From the NCBI GenBank assembly GCA_947382625.1, contig CANDAG010000006.1, positions 62,001 through 126,000 on the forward strand: a stretch of 64,000 nt of DNA. The letters are read 5' to 3'. This document shows, piece after piece, positions 33,762 through 43,488 of this stretch. Every line of letters begins with the position of its first letter. The first letter of the stretch is position 1. The position numbers and the translations under genes were made by a program. Under the pieces are notes generated by a model, which searched no databases, was not told the DNA's origin, and saw only the letters and a list, made by a program, of their open reading frames with translations. The DNA comes from an uncultured Lachnospiraceae bacterium (lineage in GTDB: Bacteria > Bacillota > Clostridia > Lachnospirales > Lachnospiraceae).

Positions 33762-36700
33762 ATGGGATTACAGTTTGTTTTCGGCGGTTCGGGGGCAGGA
33801 AAAAGCAGACAATTGCATAAGACTATTGTGGAATGGGCGAGGAAGGAGCCCAGGCGTAATTTTCTCTATCTGGTGCCGGATCAGTTCACCATGCAGACCC
33901 AGGTAGACCTGGTCAATGCCAGCGACTGTGGCGGGATCATGAATATTGATGTACTCAGCTTCGGTCGTCTGACCCATCGGATCTTTGAAGAGACAGGCTG
34001 TGGCAGAGAGCCGGTTCTGGACGATACCGGCAAGAGTCTGGTGCTCCGGAAGGTGGCGGCATCCCTGAAGGATCAGATGCCTGTTATCGGCAAAAATTTA
34101 AACAAGATCGGCTATATCCATGAGGTAAAGTCGGCAATCTCTGAATTTATGCAGTACGGGATCAGCGCAGGTCAGGTGGGAGAACTGGCGGAATTTGCCA
34201 AAGGCCGGGGAGCTCTTCATTATAAGCTGAAGGACCTGGAGGTTATTTATCAGGGCTTTGTGGAGTACATACAGGATCGGTTCATCACCACGGAGGAAAC
34301 CTTAGAGCTGCTTACCAGAGCCGTGGCAAAATCTCATATTATCAGGGGAAGCGTTATGGTTTTTGACGGCTTTACGGGCTTTACCCCTATCCAATACCGG
34401 CTGATCAGAGAACTGCTTGGGTTGACTGAAAGGGTCATCGTTTCCATAACAATTGATATTCATGAGGATCCCTTTCGTATGGGAGGAGAGCAGGAGCTGT
34501 TTTATCTGAGCAAAAAGACAGTGAAGGATCTGTGCCGTCTGTGCAATGACCTGCCGGAGCGTAGCCTGCAGTCTGAGGGGCAGAGGGCAAGAGAAAAGGA
34601 TGTTTACCTGAAAAGCAGCCCTCTTCCCAGATTTCGTGATAACAGGGAGATGGCTCATTTAGAGCAGCAGCTCTTCCGGTATCCTTTGCGGCCTTATGAG
34701 GAAGAGCCCGGGAGCATTCATATGACAGAAGCTTTGAATCCGTCGCAGGAGGTGCGGCAGGTATGTATTCAGATCAAAAAGCTGGTGTTGGAGGAAGATT
34801 TTTGTTACCGGGACATTGCAGTGGTAACAGGTGATATGGAAACCTATGGGGACTATTTTGAGCGGGAAGCTTTAGTGTATGATATCCCGGTTTTTCTGGA
34901 CAGAACACGGGGGCTTTTGCTGAATCCTTTTATTGAATATATCAGAAGCGCCCTGAAAATGGTGCTTTTTGACTTTTCCTATGAGAGCGTCTTTCACTAT
35001 CTGCGGTGCGGTCTTGCGGATTTTGAGACAGAGGAGATTGACCGTCTTGAGAATTATGTTCTGGCATTTGGCATTAAGGGAAAACGGAAATGGAGCCAGA
35101 TGTTCACGAGAAAATTAAATTCATATTTAATAATATCGGGCGTTCCTGAAGAGGATATGGAGGATGAAGCGGCAAGGCAACAGCGTCTTTTAGAGCAGCT
35201 TGACCAGACCAGGGAACGGCTGATGGCGCAGATCGCCCCTCTTCTGGAAAAGAAAGAAAACGCCGGGGAAATGGTGCGGATGCTGTATGATTTCATTGTG
35301 GCGGGAAGGATCCAGGAAAAGCTCTGCGGCTTTGCGGAATTTTTCAGAGAGCAGGGGGAGCCTGAGAAGGCCAGGGAGTATGATCAGATCTATCGGCTGG
35401 TCATGGAGCTGTTAGAGCAGATCATGGGGCTTTTAAAGGAGGAGCCCATGAGTCTTTCGGAGTTTGCGGACATTCTGGATGCCGGCTTCGGGGAGATCGA
35501 GGTGGGTATCATACCGGGAAGCGTGGACCGGGTAGTAGTGGGAGATATGGAGAGAAGCCGGTTAAAGCAGGTGAAGGTACTGTTCTTTTTGGGCGTAAAT
35601 GACGGAAATATTCCGGGGAACAGCAGTAAGGGCGGTATCATCTCAGATATTGACCGGGAATTTCTACAGCAGTCGGAGTTTGAGCTGGCCCCTACCCCCC
35701 GTCAGCAAATGTATATCCAAAGGCTTTATCTCTACATGAATATGACCAAGCCCTCTCAGAGATTGTATCTGTCTTATGCGCGGATGAGCGCTCAGGGAAA
35801 AAGCATCCGCCCTTCTTATCTGATCGATATGATGCAGAAGCTGTTTCCTGCCCTGAAAATCAAACGCTACCATGCTTCGCAAGGCAGCATCTTGGATGAA
35901 AATACATCTGTTATTAAATCTGCATTTGATCAGATCGTGGGGAAAAAGGACGGCCTTGCACTGCTGGCCGGAGAGCTTCGGGAATATGCCGCCGGCAGGG
36001 AGGGAGCCTTAAGCGATGAAGAACTGGGTTGTTTTTACAGACTTTATAAGGAGGATCGAGAGTTTGGCGGTTATGCGGAGAAGCTGGAGGAGGCGGCCTT
36101 TGCCAGATACGAACACAAGCCTCTGGTAAAGGCGGTGGCTAAGGCTTTGTATGGCGCCGTATTGGAAAACAGTGTAAGCCGGTTGGAGCGGTATGCCGCC
36201 TGTGCTTATTCACATTTCCTGCAATATGGCCTGATGCTTAAAGAACGGGATGAATACAGCTTTGAGCAGGCTGACCTCGGCAATATTTTTCATCAGGTGC
36301 TGGAGCTCTTTGCAGGAAAACTTGCAGAAAATGATCTGACCTGGTTCGACTTTACGGATGAAGAAGGGGACGCGCTTTTAAAGGAGGCCTTAGACGCCTG
36401 CACCATGGCTTACGGGGAAACGGTGCTCTATAGTAATGCACGGTATGAATATATGGTGGAGCGTATGTACCGGATTTTGAAAAGAACCGTGAGAACTCTT
36501 AGGGCTCAGCTGAGGGAGGGGTCTTTTGTGCCATCCTCCTTTGAGATGAGCTTTTCAAGGGTCGAAAAGCTGGAGGCTGTGAATATCGCCCTGTCAGGAC
36601 AGGAAAAGATGCGGCTTAAGGGACGGATCGACAGGATCGATACCTGTGAGGATGAGGAACATATTTATGTGAAGGTGATCGACTATAAATCCGGTAATAA

Positions 36701-37319
36701 GAAGTTCGATCTGGCCGCCCTTTATTATGGCCTGCAGCTTCAGCTGGTGGTTTATATGAATGTGGCGGCGGAGATTACCGCCAGAGAGCATCCTGAAAAA
36801 GAGGTGGTGCCTGCGGCGCTTCTCTATTATCATGTCAGCGACCCTATGATACGGACGGAGGAGATCAGGACTCCCGAGGAGATTAATGAGGAGATATTAA
36901 AGGAGTTATGTACCGCAGGGATCGTCAGTGAAGACGAAAAGATCGTCAGTCTTCTGGATAAGAATTTTACGGATAAATCCCGGGTGATACCCGTAGAACG
37001 GAAAAAGGACGGTACCTTCTCCGCCCGTTCCGGCGTGATGGGAAAGGAGGACTATGAGACCGTCTCCAGGTTTGTGAGTCATAAGATCCGTCAGCTGGGA
37101 CAGGAGATCCTCTCAGGAAACATTGCAGTGAATCCCTGCCAGCAGGGAACCATGCAGGCGTGCACCTATTGCGCCTTCCGGGGCGTCTGTGATTTTGAGG
37201 AGCGGGTGCCGGGGTATGATATGCGGCTCCTTAGAGGGGGCTCTAAGGATGATCTGCTTCTTAAGATGCGCAATGAATTGGAGGAGATCGGAGAACAGGA
37301 GGAGAGCTATGGCGATTAG
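33762..37319 (+). CDS. addB: AddB subunit of the AddAB helicase-nuclease
   Basis: AddAB resects double-strand breaks for RecA-mediated repair. The 1185-residue AddB has an N-terminal P-loop (FVFGGSGAGKSRQL, about 6-18), the inactivated helicase core and a C-terminal RecB-type nuclease with GRIDRID and VKVIDYKSG. It also has the four Cys of the iron-sulfur staple: one in YAACAYSHF (about 812), three in CQQGTMQACTYCAFRGVC near the end. Length matches the family (about 1150). ATG at 33762 lies after AGAAGAGGG. It overlaps addA by 11 nt. Confidence 0.95.
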   Translation: MGLQFVFGGSGAGKSRQLHKTIVEWARKEPRRNFLYLVPDQFTMQTQVDLVNASDCGGIMNIDVLSFGRLTHRIFEETGCGREPVLDDTGKSLVLRKVAASLKDQMPVIGKNLNKIGYIHEVKSAISEFMQYGISAGQVGELAEFAKGRGALHYKLKDLEVIYQGFVEYIQDRFITTEETLELLTRAVAKSHIIRGSVMVFDGFTGFTPIQYRLIRELLGLTERVIVSITIDIHEDPFRMGGEQELFYLSKKTVKDLCRLCNDLPERSLQSEGQRAREKDVYLKSSPLPRFRDNREMAHLEQQLFRYPLRPYEEEPGSIHMTEALNPSQEVRQVCIQIKKLVLEEDFCYRDIAVVTGDMETYGDYFEREALVYDIPVFLDRTRGLLLNPFIEYIRSALKMVLFDFSYESVFHYLRCGLADFETEEIDRLENYVLAFGIKGKRKWSQMFTRKLNSYLIISGVPEEDMEDEAARQQRLLEQLDQTRERLMAQIAPLLEKKENAGEMVRMLYDFIVAGRIQEKLCGFAEFFREQGEPEKAREYDQIYRLVMELLEQIMGLLKEEPMSLSEFADILDAGFGEIEVGIIPGSVDRVVVGDMERSRLKQVKVLFFLGVNDGNIPGNSSKGGIISDIDREFLQQSEFELAPTPRQQMYIQRLYLYMNMTKPSQRLYLSYARMSAQGKSIRPSYLIDMMQKLFPALKIKRYHASQGSILDENTSVIKSAFDQIVGKKDGLALLAGELREYAAGREGALSDEELGCFYRLYKEDREFGGYAEKLEEAAFARYEHKPLVKAVAKALYGAVLENSVSRLERYAACAYSHFLQYGLMLKERDEYSFEQADLGNIFHQVLELFAGKLAENDLTWFDFTDEEGDALLKEALDACTMAYGETVLYSNARYEYMVERMYRILKRTVRTLRAQLREGSFVPSSFEMSFSRVEKLEAVNIALSGQEKMRLKGRIDRIDTCEDEEHIYVKVIDYKSGNKKFDLAALYYGLQLQLVVYMNVAAEITAREHPEKEVVPAALLYYHVSDPMIRTEEIRTPEEINEEILKELCTAGIVSEDEKIVSLLDKNFTDKSRVIPVERKKDGTFSARSGVMGKEDYETVSRFVSHKIRQLGQEILSGNIAVNPCQQGTMQACTYCAFRGVCDFEERVPGYDMRLLRGGSKDDLLLKMRNELEEIGEQEESYGD

Positions 37320-40300
37320 TTTTACTGAGGATCAGCAGAAGGTCATTACACTCAGGGACAGAAATCTTCTGGTATCCGCCGCTGCCGGCTCGGGAAAGAC
37401 GGCGGTCCTGGTGGAAAGGATCATCCGTATGATAACGGACCACCAGCATCCTGTGGATATCGACAGGCTTCTGGTGGTGACCTTTACCAATGCGGCGGCG
37501 GCGGAGATGAGAGAGAGGATCAGTCTTGCCATCAATAAGCTGCTTCTGGAGGAGGGGAAAAATGTGCACCTTCAGAAGCAGGCGTCCCTTTTACATAATG
37601 CTCAGATCACTACCATTGACAGCTTCTGTCTTTTCATTATCCGAAACAATTTTAATGATATCGGCCTTGACCCGGGCTTTCGGGTGGCGGATGAGGGCGA
37701 GCTCAGGCTCCTTAAGCAGGATGTGATGCAGGAGCTTTTGGAGGAGAGGTACCAGGAAAAGGATCCGCGTTTTTTGAGCTGTGTGGAATATTTCACGGGA
37801 GGCAGCAATGATAATCTGCTGAAGGAATATATAGGGAAGCTGTATGAATTTTCCATGAGCTGTCCCTGGCCGGAAGACTGGATCAGTCAATGCATAGAGG
37901 AGTATAAAATAACGGATGAGAGCCAATGGGAGGAAAGCGCCTGGTGCAGATATGTGGTTTCTTATATCCGGACTGTGGTAAAGGAATGCATCAGCGATAT
38001 AAAGCTTGCTATCCGTATCGTGCAAAGGCCTGACGGCCCCTATATGTATGGGGAAACCCTGGAAAAGGAAGAGGAAATGTTAAATCATATCTTAAGATAT
38101 GAGAACCTTCGGGGATTGCAGGAAGCCTTCGAGACCATCTCCTTTGGAAGGCTGCCCTCCAAAAAGGATGATTCCGTGAATTCTCTTGCCAGGGAAAAGG
38201 TACAGCAGCTGCGCAAAAATATCAAGAAGCAGTTAGAAGAGATCAGATCATCATTTCTGCTGTTATCTCCGGAGCAGGCCGCAGATCGGATGAAAAAGGC
38301 CGCCCCCTTTGTGGAGGAGCTTTTGGGGCTGGTCCTGGCCTTCAAGGAGCGCCTGGATGAATGGAAGCGACGTGAAAATCTCATTGATTTCCATGATATG
38401 GAGCATTTTGCACTGCAGATTTTGCTGAAGAGGACAGAAGATCCGATGCAGGATGCAGAAGGCAAGACAACAGCGGCTTTGGCTCAAAGCACGGAAGACG
38501 AGACTTCAGAGAACCTGATGCAGACTCCGGGATATGTGCCATCTCCTGCGGCTTTAGAATACCGGCAGTTTTTTAAGGAGATCCTCATCGATGAGTATCA
38601 GGACAGCAATCAGGTACAGGAGCTGATACTGCAAAGCATTTCCGGTGAGGCAGAGGGGTGCTATAACCGTTTTATGGTGGGGGATGTAAAGCAGAGTATT
38701 TATAAGTTCAGGCAGGCCCGCCCGGAATTGTTTATGGAAAAATACGGGCGTTATTCCACGGCGGATGGTCAGTGTCAGCGTATCGATCTGCACAAAAACT
38801 TCCGCAGCCGTCCTCAGGTGCTTGACAGTGTGAACCGGCTGTTTGAGAGGATCATGAGAGCGGATCTCGGAGGCGTGGAGTACGATGCAGAGGCAGCTCT
38901 CTATCAGGGGGCGGATTTTCCGGAAGATCCCCGGGACCCATCCGCCTATGATACAGAGTATCTGATCATCGAAAAGTCAGAGGATTCTTCCCGGACAGCC
39001 AGAGAGCAGGAGGCAGCGGCAATCGCCCGTAAAATAAAGGATCTGTACGAGAATATGCGAGTGACTGATGCGGTCAGCAGGAAGCTGCGTCCGGTGAAGT
39101 ACAGCGATATGGTGATCCTTCTGCGGACTACCTCCGGATGGGCAGAGGAGTTTAAGAGCGTTCTGGAGAAGGAGGGGATCCCGGCCTATGTGGCATCCCG
39201 TACCGGATACTTTCAGGCGGTGGAGGTTAAGACTCTGCTGCAGTTTCTCAGGGTAATTGACAATCCTCTGCAGGATATCCCTCTTTACGGAACGCTGAAA
39301 TCCTTCTTCGGAGGGTTTTCCCAGGAGGAAGTGGCGCTGATCAGGGGACAAAAAAAAGCTGATTTATTATATGATGATTTAACAACTTATAGCGGCCCGT
39401 TAAAAGAAAAAATACAGATGTTCTTGAATCGGCTGTCCGGTTACAGACAAAAAACAGCCTACACTCCTATTCACAAGCTGATCCGGGAAATTCTGTGGGA
39501 TACCGGCTATTTGGACTATGTTTCTGCATGCTCCGGGGGAGAGCAGCGCAGAGCCAATGTGGAAATGCTGCTGACCCGGGCCGCTGCCTTTGAGAATACA
39601 AGCTATTATGGACTCTTCCACTTCCTCAGATATATTGAACAGCTGGAGAAATATGAAGTGGATTATGGTCTTGCGGACGTGCTGGATGAAAATGCGGATG
39701 TGGTACGGATCATGAGCATTCACAAGAGCAAGGGTCTCGAATTTCCTGTCTGCTTTGTGGCAGGATTGGCGAAAAGATTCAATATGCAGGATATCAACAG
39801 CGGAATGATCGCGGACGTGGATATGGGGATCGGCGTGGATTATGTGGACAGCGGGTTGCGGATCAGGAGTAATACGCTGAAGAAGAAGGCGGTCGCACTT
39901 AAAATGAGACATGACCTGTTGGGGGAGGAGCTGCGGGTGCTGTATGTGGCTATGACCAGGGCAAAGGAAAAGCTGATCTTAACGGCTCTTACTCCTTCTG
40001 TTTCAAAATTCCGGGAAGAATTAGAACAAAAACAGGAATTCCAGGAGCTTCAGGAGCCGGGAGCTGGGGTTTCCTTTTCGGTTCTTTCAGGCGCTTTGTC
40101 CTGTCTGGATTTTATTTCTCCCTGCCTTGATCTGACGGTGAAATTTGTAGAACCGACGGATATCCTGCAAAAAGATGTAGACTCTGCCGTACAGGAAATG
40201 AGAAGAAGGCAGAAGCTGTTTGACGATACGGTGAAGAAAAATGAATTGACTGATAAAGATAATGAATTAGTGTCGAAGCTGTCAAAACAAATGTCACTTA

Positions 40301-41058
40301 CCTACTCTTACCAGTATCTCTCCAATCTCTTCGTGAAGACATCTGTGTCAGAGCTGAAGAAAAAGGCTATGCATGATTTACCAAATCAGTCAATAGAGGG
40401 TGTTTTGACTTCAGAAGCATCAAAGGGAGGGACTTCCCTGGAGCAGGCGTTTACGGGAAAGCTTTTTGAGGAACGGGAGGTAGTTCCTTACATTCCGTCA
40501 TTTTTGAAGGAGGAAGAAGCGCTTTCCGGCACGGACAGAGGAAGCGCTTATCATAAGGTAATGGAGTTGCTTGACTTTCAAAGGATCCTGGAAGCAAAGA
40601 AGGGCAAGGAGCGTGAGGTGCAGATCGATGTTCAGCTTGACCGGTTCGAGGCAGAAGGGCTTTTGAGTTCTCAGTGGCGAAAAAGTATCTTTCTTCCAAA
40701 GCTGGCAGGCTTTTTTGACAGTTCACTTGCTTTTCGGATGAGCCGGGCAAAGGAGGCCGGAAAGCTTCACAGGGAACAGCCCTTTGTGCTGGGCCTTCCG
40801 GCAAGCCGTCTCGGGGAGGAATTTCCGGAAAAAGAACAGGTGTTGATCCAGGGGATCATCGATGTGTTTTTTGAGGAGGATCAAAAAATAATTGTTGCGG
40901 ATTACAAAACAGATGTTGTTAAAACACCGGAGGAGCTGACGGGGAGGTATCGGGTACAGCTGGATTACTACGCAGAGGCTCTTGAGCGGTTGACCGGAAA
41001 AGAGGTTACGGAGAAAATCCTGTATTCTTTTGCTCTTGGAAAAGAGATTCTGGTATAA
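37309..41058 (+). CDS. addA: AddA subunit of the AddAB helicase-nuclease
   Basis: The 1249-residue UvrD-type helicase/nuclease shows motif I AAAGSGKTAVL (about 19-29), motif II ILIDEYQDSNQ, motif III VGDVKQSIYKFRQARP, VRIMSIHKSKGLEFP (motif V), LRVLYVAMTRAKEKLIL (motif VI) and a C-terminal nuclease core IIVADYKTDVV. The start at ATG 37309 overlaps the addB end by 11 nt, with GGAGGAG just upstream; an earlier in-frame start inside addB is unlikely. The two genes form an operon. Confidence 0.95.
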   Translation: MAISFTEDQQKVITLRDRNLLVSAAAGSGKTAVLVERIIRMITDHQHPVDIDRLLVVTFTNAAAAEMRERISLAINKLLLEEGKNVHLQKQASLLHNAQITTIDSFCLFIIRNNFNDIGLDPGFRVADEGELRLLKQDVMQELLEERYQEKDPRFLSCVEYFTGGSNDNLLKEYIGKLYEFSMSCPWPEDWISQCIEEYKITDESQWEESAWCRYVVSYIRTVVKECISDIKLAIRIVQRPDGPYMYGETLEKEEEMLNHILRYENLRGLQEAFETISFGRLPSKKDDSVNSLAREKVQQLRKNIKKQLEEIRSSFLLLSPEQAADRMKKAAPFVEELLGLVLAFKERLDEWKRRENLIDFHDMEHFALQILLKRTEDPMQDAEGKTTAALAQSTEDETSENLMQTPGYVPSPAALEYRQFFKEILIDEYQDSNQVQELILQSISGEAEGCYNRFMVGDVKQSIYKFRQARPELFMEKYGRYSTADGQCQRIDLHKNFRSRPQVLDSVNRLFERIMRADLGGVEYDAEAALYQGADFPEDPRDPSAYDTEYLIIEKSEDSSRTAREQEAAAIARKIKDLYENMRVTDAVSRKLRPVKYSDMVILLRTTSGWAEEFKSVLEKEGIPAYVASRTGYFQAVEVKTLLQFLRVIDNPLQDIPLYGTLKSFFGGFSQEEVALIRGQKKADLLYDDLTTYSGPLKEKIQMFLNRLSGYRQKTAYTPIHKLIREILWDTGYLDYVSACSGGEQRRANVEMLLTRAAAFENTSYYGLFHFLRYIEQLEKYEVDYGLADVLDENADVVRIMSIHKSKGLEFPVCFVAGLAKRFNMQDINSGMIADVDMGIGVDYVDSGLRIRSNTLKKKAVALKMRHDLLGEELRVLYVAMTRAKEKLILTALTPSVSKFREELEQKQEFQELQEPGAGVSFSVLSGALSCLDFISPCLDLTVKFVEPTDILQKDVDSAVQEMRRRQKLFDDTVKKNELTDKDNELVSKLSKQMSLTYSYQYLSNLFVKTSVSELKKKAMHDLPNQSIEGVLTSEASKGGTSLEQAFTGKLFEEREVVPYIPSFLKEEEALSGTDRGSAYHKVMELLDFQRILEAKKGKEREVQIDVQLDRFEAEGLLSSQWRKSIFLPKLAGFFDSSLAFRMSRAKEAGKLHREQPFVLGLPASRLGEEFPEKEQVLIQGIIDVFFEEDQKIIVADYKTDVVKTPEELTGRYRVQLDYYAEALERLTGKEVTEKILYSFALGKEILV

Positions 41059-41070
41059 GAAGCGGGATTG

Positions 41071-41079
41071 TGATATAAT
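41071..41079 (+). promoter_or_regulatory. Extended -10 promoter before the ECF transporter leader
   Basis: TGA-TATAAT (41071-41079) is a perfect -10 with the TGn extension, placed 13 bp after the addA stop. A -35 is not clear, which extended -10 promoters tolerate. Transcription would begin at about 41086 and include the structured leader. Confidence 0.5.
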
Positions 41080-41084
41080 AAGAA

Positions 41085-41196
41085 GCGCACTGATGTGCGC
41101 GTAGGTCGTAAGGATGAACCCACCTGCGGTGGGTCCCTCCTTGCGACATATAATGAAGCGTGCAGGTTACTGCAATAGTATGAGGAGGTACATATC
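41085..41196 (+). other. Structured 5' leader of the ECF operon, unclassified
   Basis: The 112-nt leader contains a small hairpin (GCGCAC at 41085-41090, GTGCGC at 41095-41100) and a long two-part stem. GTCGTAAGGA (41105-41114) pairs with TCCTTGCGAC (41138-41147) and the inner ACCCACC (41118-41124) with GGTGGGT (41128-41134). Unpaired bases AGCGTGCAGGTTACTGCA follow before AGGAGG. ECF vitamin transporters are often riboswitch-controlled, but I cannot match this to a known class (FMN, TPP, THF or cobalamin cores are not visible). Confidence 0.45.
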
Positions 41197-41748
41197 ATGA
41201 AACTGAAGTTTGGTATCAAGGAAGTAGTTGCGATCGGTGTCGGAACAGCATTATTTGTGGCGTTGACAGAGATCCAGATCCCTACGGGCATCCCCAACAC
41301 TTATCTGCAGCCGCGTATGGCGGTGATGGCCTTTCTGGCAGCTGTGTTTGGTCCCATTGTAGGCGCAGTAGTAGGATTTCTGGGACATGCTCTTGGTGAT
41401 GCAATGTTCTACGGCAGCGTGTGGTGGAGCTGGGTGTTCCCTGATGGTCTGGTGGGTCTTATCATTGGTCTGTTCGCAGCCAAATATGCCATCAAAGAGG
41501 GAGGCTTTGGCAAAAAGGCGATCATTCTTTTCAACGTCGCTCAGATCGTGGCCAACGCCATCGCCTGGATCGCTCTTGCTCCTATCCTTGACATTGTGAT
41601 CTATGCCGAGCCTACGGACAAGCTTCTTGTTCAGGGGGCAGGCGCTTTCCTTGGAAACATTCTCATTGTGGGAATTTTGGGAACGTTGCTCTGCGCAGGC
41701 TATTCCAAGATCGGAGCCAAATCATCAAGCCTTTCCAAAGAGGATTAA
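41197..41748 (+). CDS. ECF transporter S component (UPF0397 family)
   Basis: The 183-residue membrane protein is the substrate-binding subunit of an energy-coupling-factor transporter. It has five to six helices and UPF0397 features: VVAIGVGTALFVALTEIQIP, QPRMAVMAFLAAVFGPIVG, VGFLGHALGDAMFYGSVWWSWVF and GLVGLIIGLF. Family members are commonly named riboflavin-type S components, but the vitamin is not proven. It heads an S-A-T operon: the ATPase gene begins 3 nt after its stop. Confidence 0.85.
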   Translation: MKLKFGIKEVVAIGVGTALFVALTEIQIPTGIPNTYLQPRMAVMAFLAAVFGPIVGAVVGFLGHALGDAMFYGSVWWSWVFPDGLVGLIIGLFAAKYAIKEGGFGKKAIILFNVAQIVANAIAWIALAPILDIVIYAEPTDKLLVQGAGAFLGNILIVGILGTLLCAGYSKIGAKSSSLSKED

Positions 41749-41751
41749 TGC

Positions 41752-43488
41752 ATGGAACCTATGATCGAGTTCAAGGATTTTTCGTTTAAATACCGTGCTC
41801 AGAAGGAACCGACTCTCCGGGATATCAACCTTAAGATCATGCCCGGGGAGAAGGTTCTGATCGTAGGGCCTTCCGGTTCCGGAAAATCCACCCTTGCCCA
41901 TTGTGTCAACGGTCTGGTGCCCTTTTCCTACAGCGGGGATATTACAGGCACTCTCAGGATCGGAGGCAAAAACCCGGCGGACTTAGGTCTGTTTGGCCTG
42001 TCCAAGATCGTGGGGACAGTGCTGCAGGATACAGATGGGCAGTTTATCGGTTTGACTGTGGCAGAGGATATTGCCTTTGCCCTTGAAAATGACAATGTGC
42101 CCCAGGAGGATATGTTTGTCAAGGTAGACGAGATCGCGGAGCTGGTGGACGTCAAAAAGCTTCTGGAGAATGCGCCAAGAGAGCTTTCCGGGGGACAGAA
42201 GCAGAGGGTTTCCATGGCAGGAGTGATGGTAGATGACGTGGATATCCTTCTTTTTGACGAACCCCTGGCCAATCTGGATCCGGCCACAGGAAAGCGTGCC
42301 ATCGACCTGATCGACCAGATCCAGAAGAAAAAGAAGACTACTATCCTTATTATAGAGCACCGTCTGGAGGATGCTCTTTATCGGGATGTGGACAGGATCA
42401 TTGTGGTGGGGGAGGGACGGATCGTGGCAGACACCACGCCGGATCAGCTTCTGGTAACGGATGTACTGAAGGAGCAGGGCATCCGGGAGCCTCTCTATAT
42501 CACCGCCATCAAGCATGCGGGCTGTCAGATCCATGCAGAGGATAAGCCCATGCACATGGAAACCATGAAGATGGATCGTTACAGGGATAAGGTGAGAGAC
42601 TGGTTTGACCGGACAGAAGGAAAAGCGGCAAGACCAGAGGCTCCTTCAGCGCTTAAGGTAGAGGATCTGTATTTTTCCTATGTGGAGGGAAGGCCTATCC
42701 TTCAGCATATTCATTTTGATATCAAAAAAGGAGAGATGGTCAGCATCGTGGGCAAAAACGGTGCAGGCAAATCCACCCTTTCCAATCTGATCTGCGGTTT
42801 TTATAAGCCCACCAGAGGAACCATCTTCTTAAACGGAAAAGATGTGGCGCCCCTGTCGATCAAAGAGAGGGGAGAAAAGATAGGTCTGGTAATGCAAAGT
42901 CCCAATCAGATGATCTCAAAGCCTATGATCTTTGACGAGGTGGCGCTGGGGCTGACGGTAAGAGGGGTCCCGGAGGAGGAAATCAAAGAGAGAGTGTATC
43001 GGACACTGAAGATCTGCGGTCTTTATCCTTTCAGAAACTGGCCTGTATCGGCGCTTAGCTTCGGGCAAAAAAAGAGAGTGTCCATTGCGTCCATACTGGT
43101 GATGGATCCGGAGGTTATGATCCTGGATGAGCCTACCGCGGGGCAGGATTACCGGCATTATACGGAGATCATGGAGTTTCTGAAGGAGATCAATGAGACC
43201 CTGGGGATCACCATTATCATGATCACTCATGACATGCATCTGATGCTGGAATATACGGACAGGGCTATTGTAATTGCGGACGGACATCTGATCGCCGACG
43301 ATACCCCTGCTAAGGTTCTGACCAATGAGACCATCGCCGATAAAGCATATCTGAAAAAGACATCCCTTTATGATCTGGCCCTTGGATGCGGGATCGATAA
43401 CCCTTCAGAGTTTGCGGAGCGGTTTATTGCATACGAGCGGGAGAAGAAAAAAGAAACAGCTTTGGCAGAGGAGAAGACAGATGGCTAA
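41752..43488 (+). CDS. ECF transporter double ATPase (EcfA1-A2 fusion)
   Basis: The 578-residue protein fuses two ABC ATPase domains that power the ECF transporter. Domain 1 has Walker A GPSGSGKST, signature ELSGGQKQRVSMAG and Walker B ILLFDEPLANLDP. Domain 2 has GKNGAGKST, an altered signature ALSFGQKKRVS (S-F-G-Q) and VMILDEPTAGQD. The linker (about 250-300) contains the DUF3744-type spacer found in this fused subfamily. Its 3' end overlaps ecfT by 8 nt. Confidence 0.93.
   Translation: MEPMIEFKDFSFKYRAQKEPTLRDINLKIMPGEKVLIVGPSGSGKSTLAHCVNGLVPFSYSGDITGTLRIGGKNPADLGLFGLSKIVGTVLQDTDGQFIGLTVAEDIAFALENDNVPQEDMFVKVDEIAELVDVKKLLENAPRELSGGQKQRVSMAGVMVDDVDILLFDEPLANLDPATGKRAIDLIDQIQKKKKTTILIIEHRLEDALYRDVDRIIVVGEGRIVADTTPDQLLVTDVLKEQGIREPLYITAIKHAGCQIHAEDKPMHMETMKMDRYRDKVRDWFDRTEGKAARPEAPSALKVEDLYFSYVEGRPILQHIHFDIKKGEMVSIVGKNGAGKSTLSNLICGFYKPTRGTIFLNGKDVAPLSIKERGEKIGLVMQSPNQMISKPMIFDEVALGLTVRGVPEEEIKERVYRTLKICGLYPFRNWPVSALSFGQKKRVSIASILVMDPEVMILDEPTAGQDYRHYTEIMEFLKEINETLGITIIMITHDMHLMLEYTDRAIVIADGHLIADDTPAKVLTNETIADKAYLKKTSLYDLALGCGIDNPSEFAERFIAYEREKKKETALAEEKTDG

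Noticed and set aside
41085-41196. FMN, TPP, THF or cobalamin riboswitch before the ECF operon
   Set aside because: The conserved cores of these classes are not visible; left as an unclassified leader.
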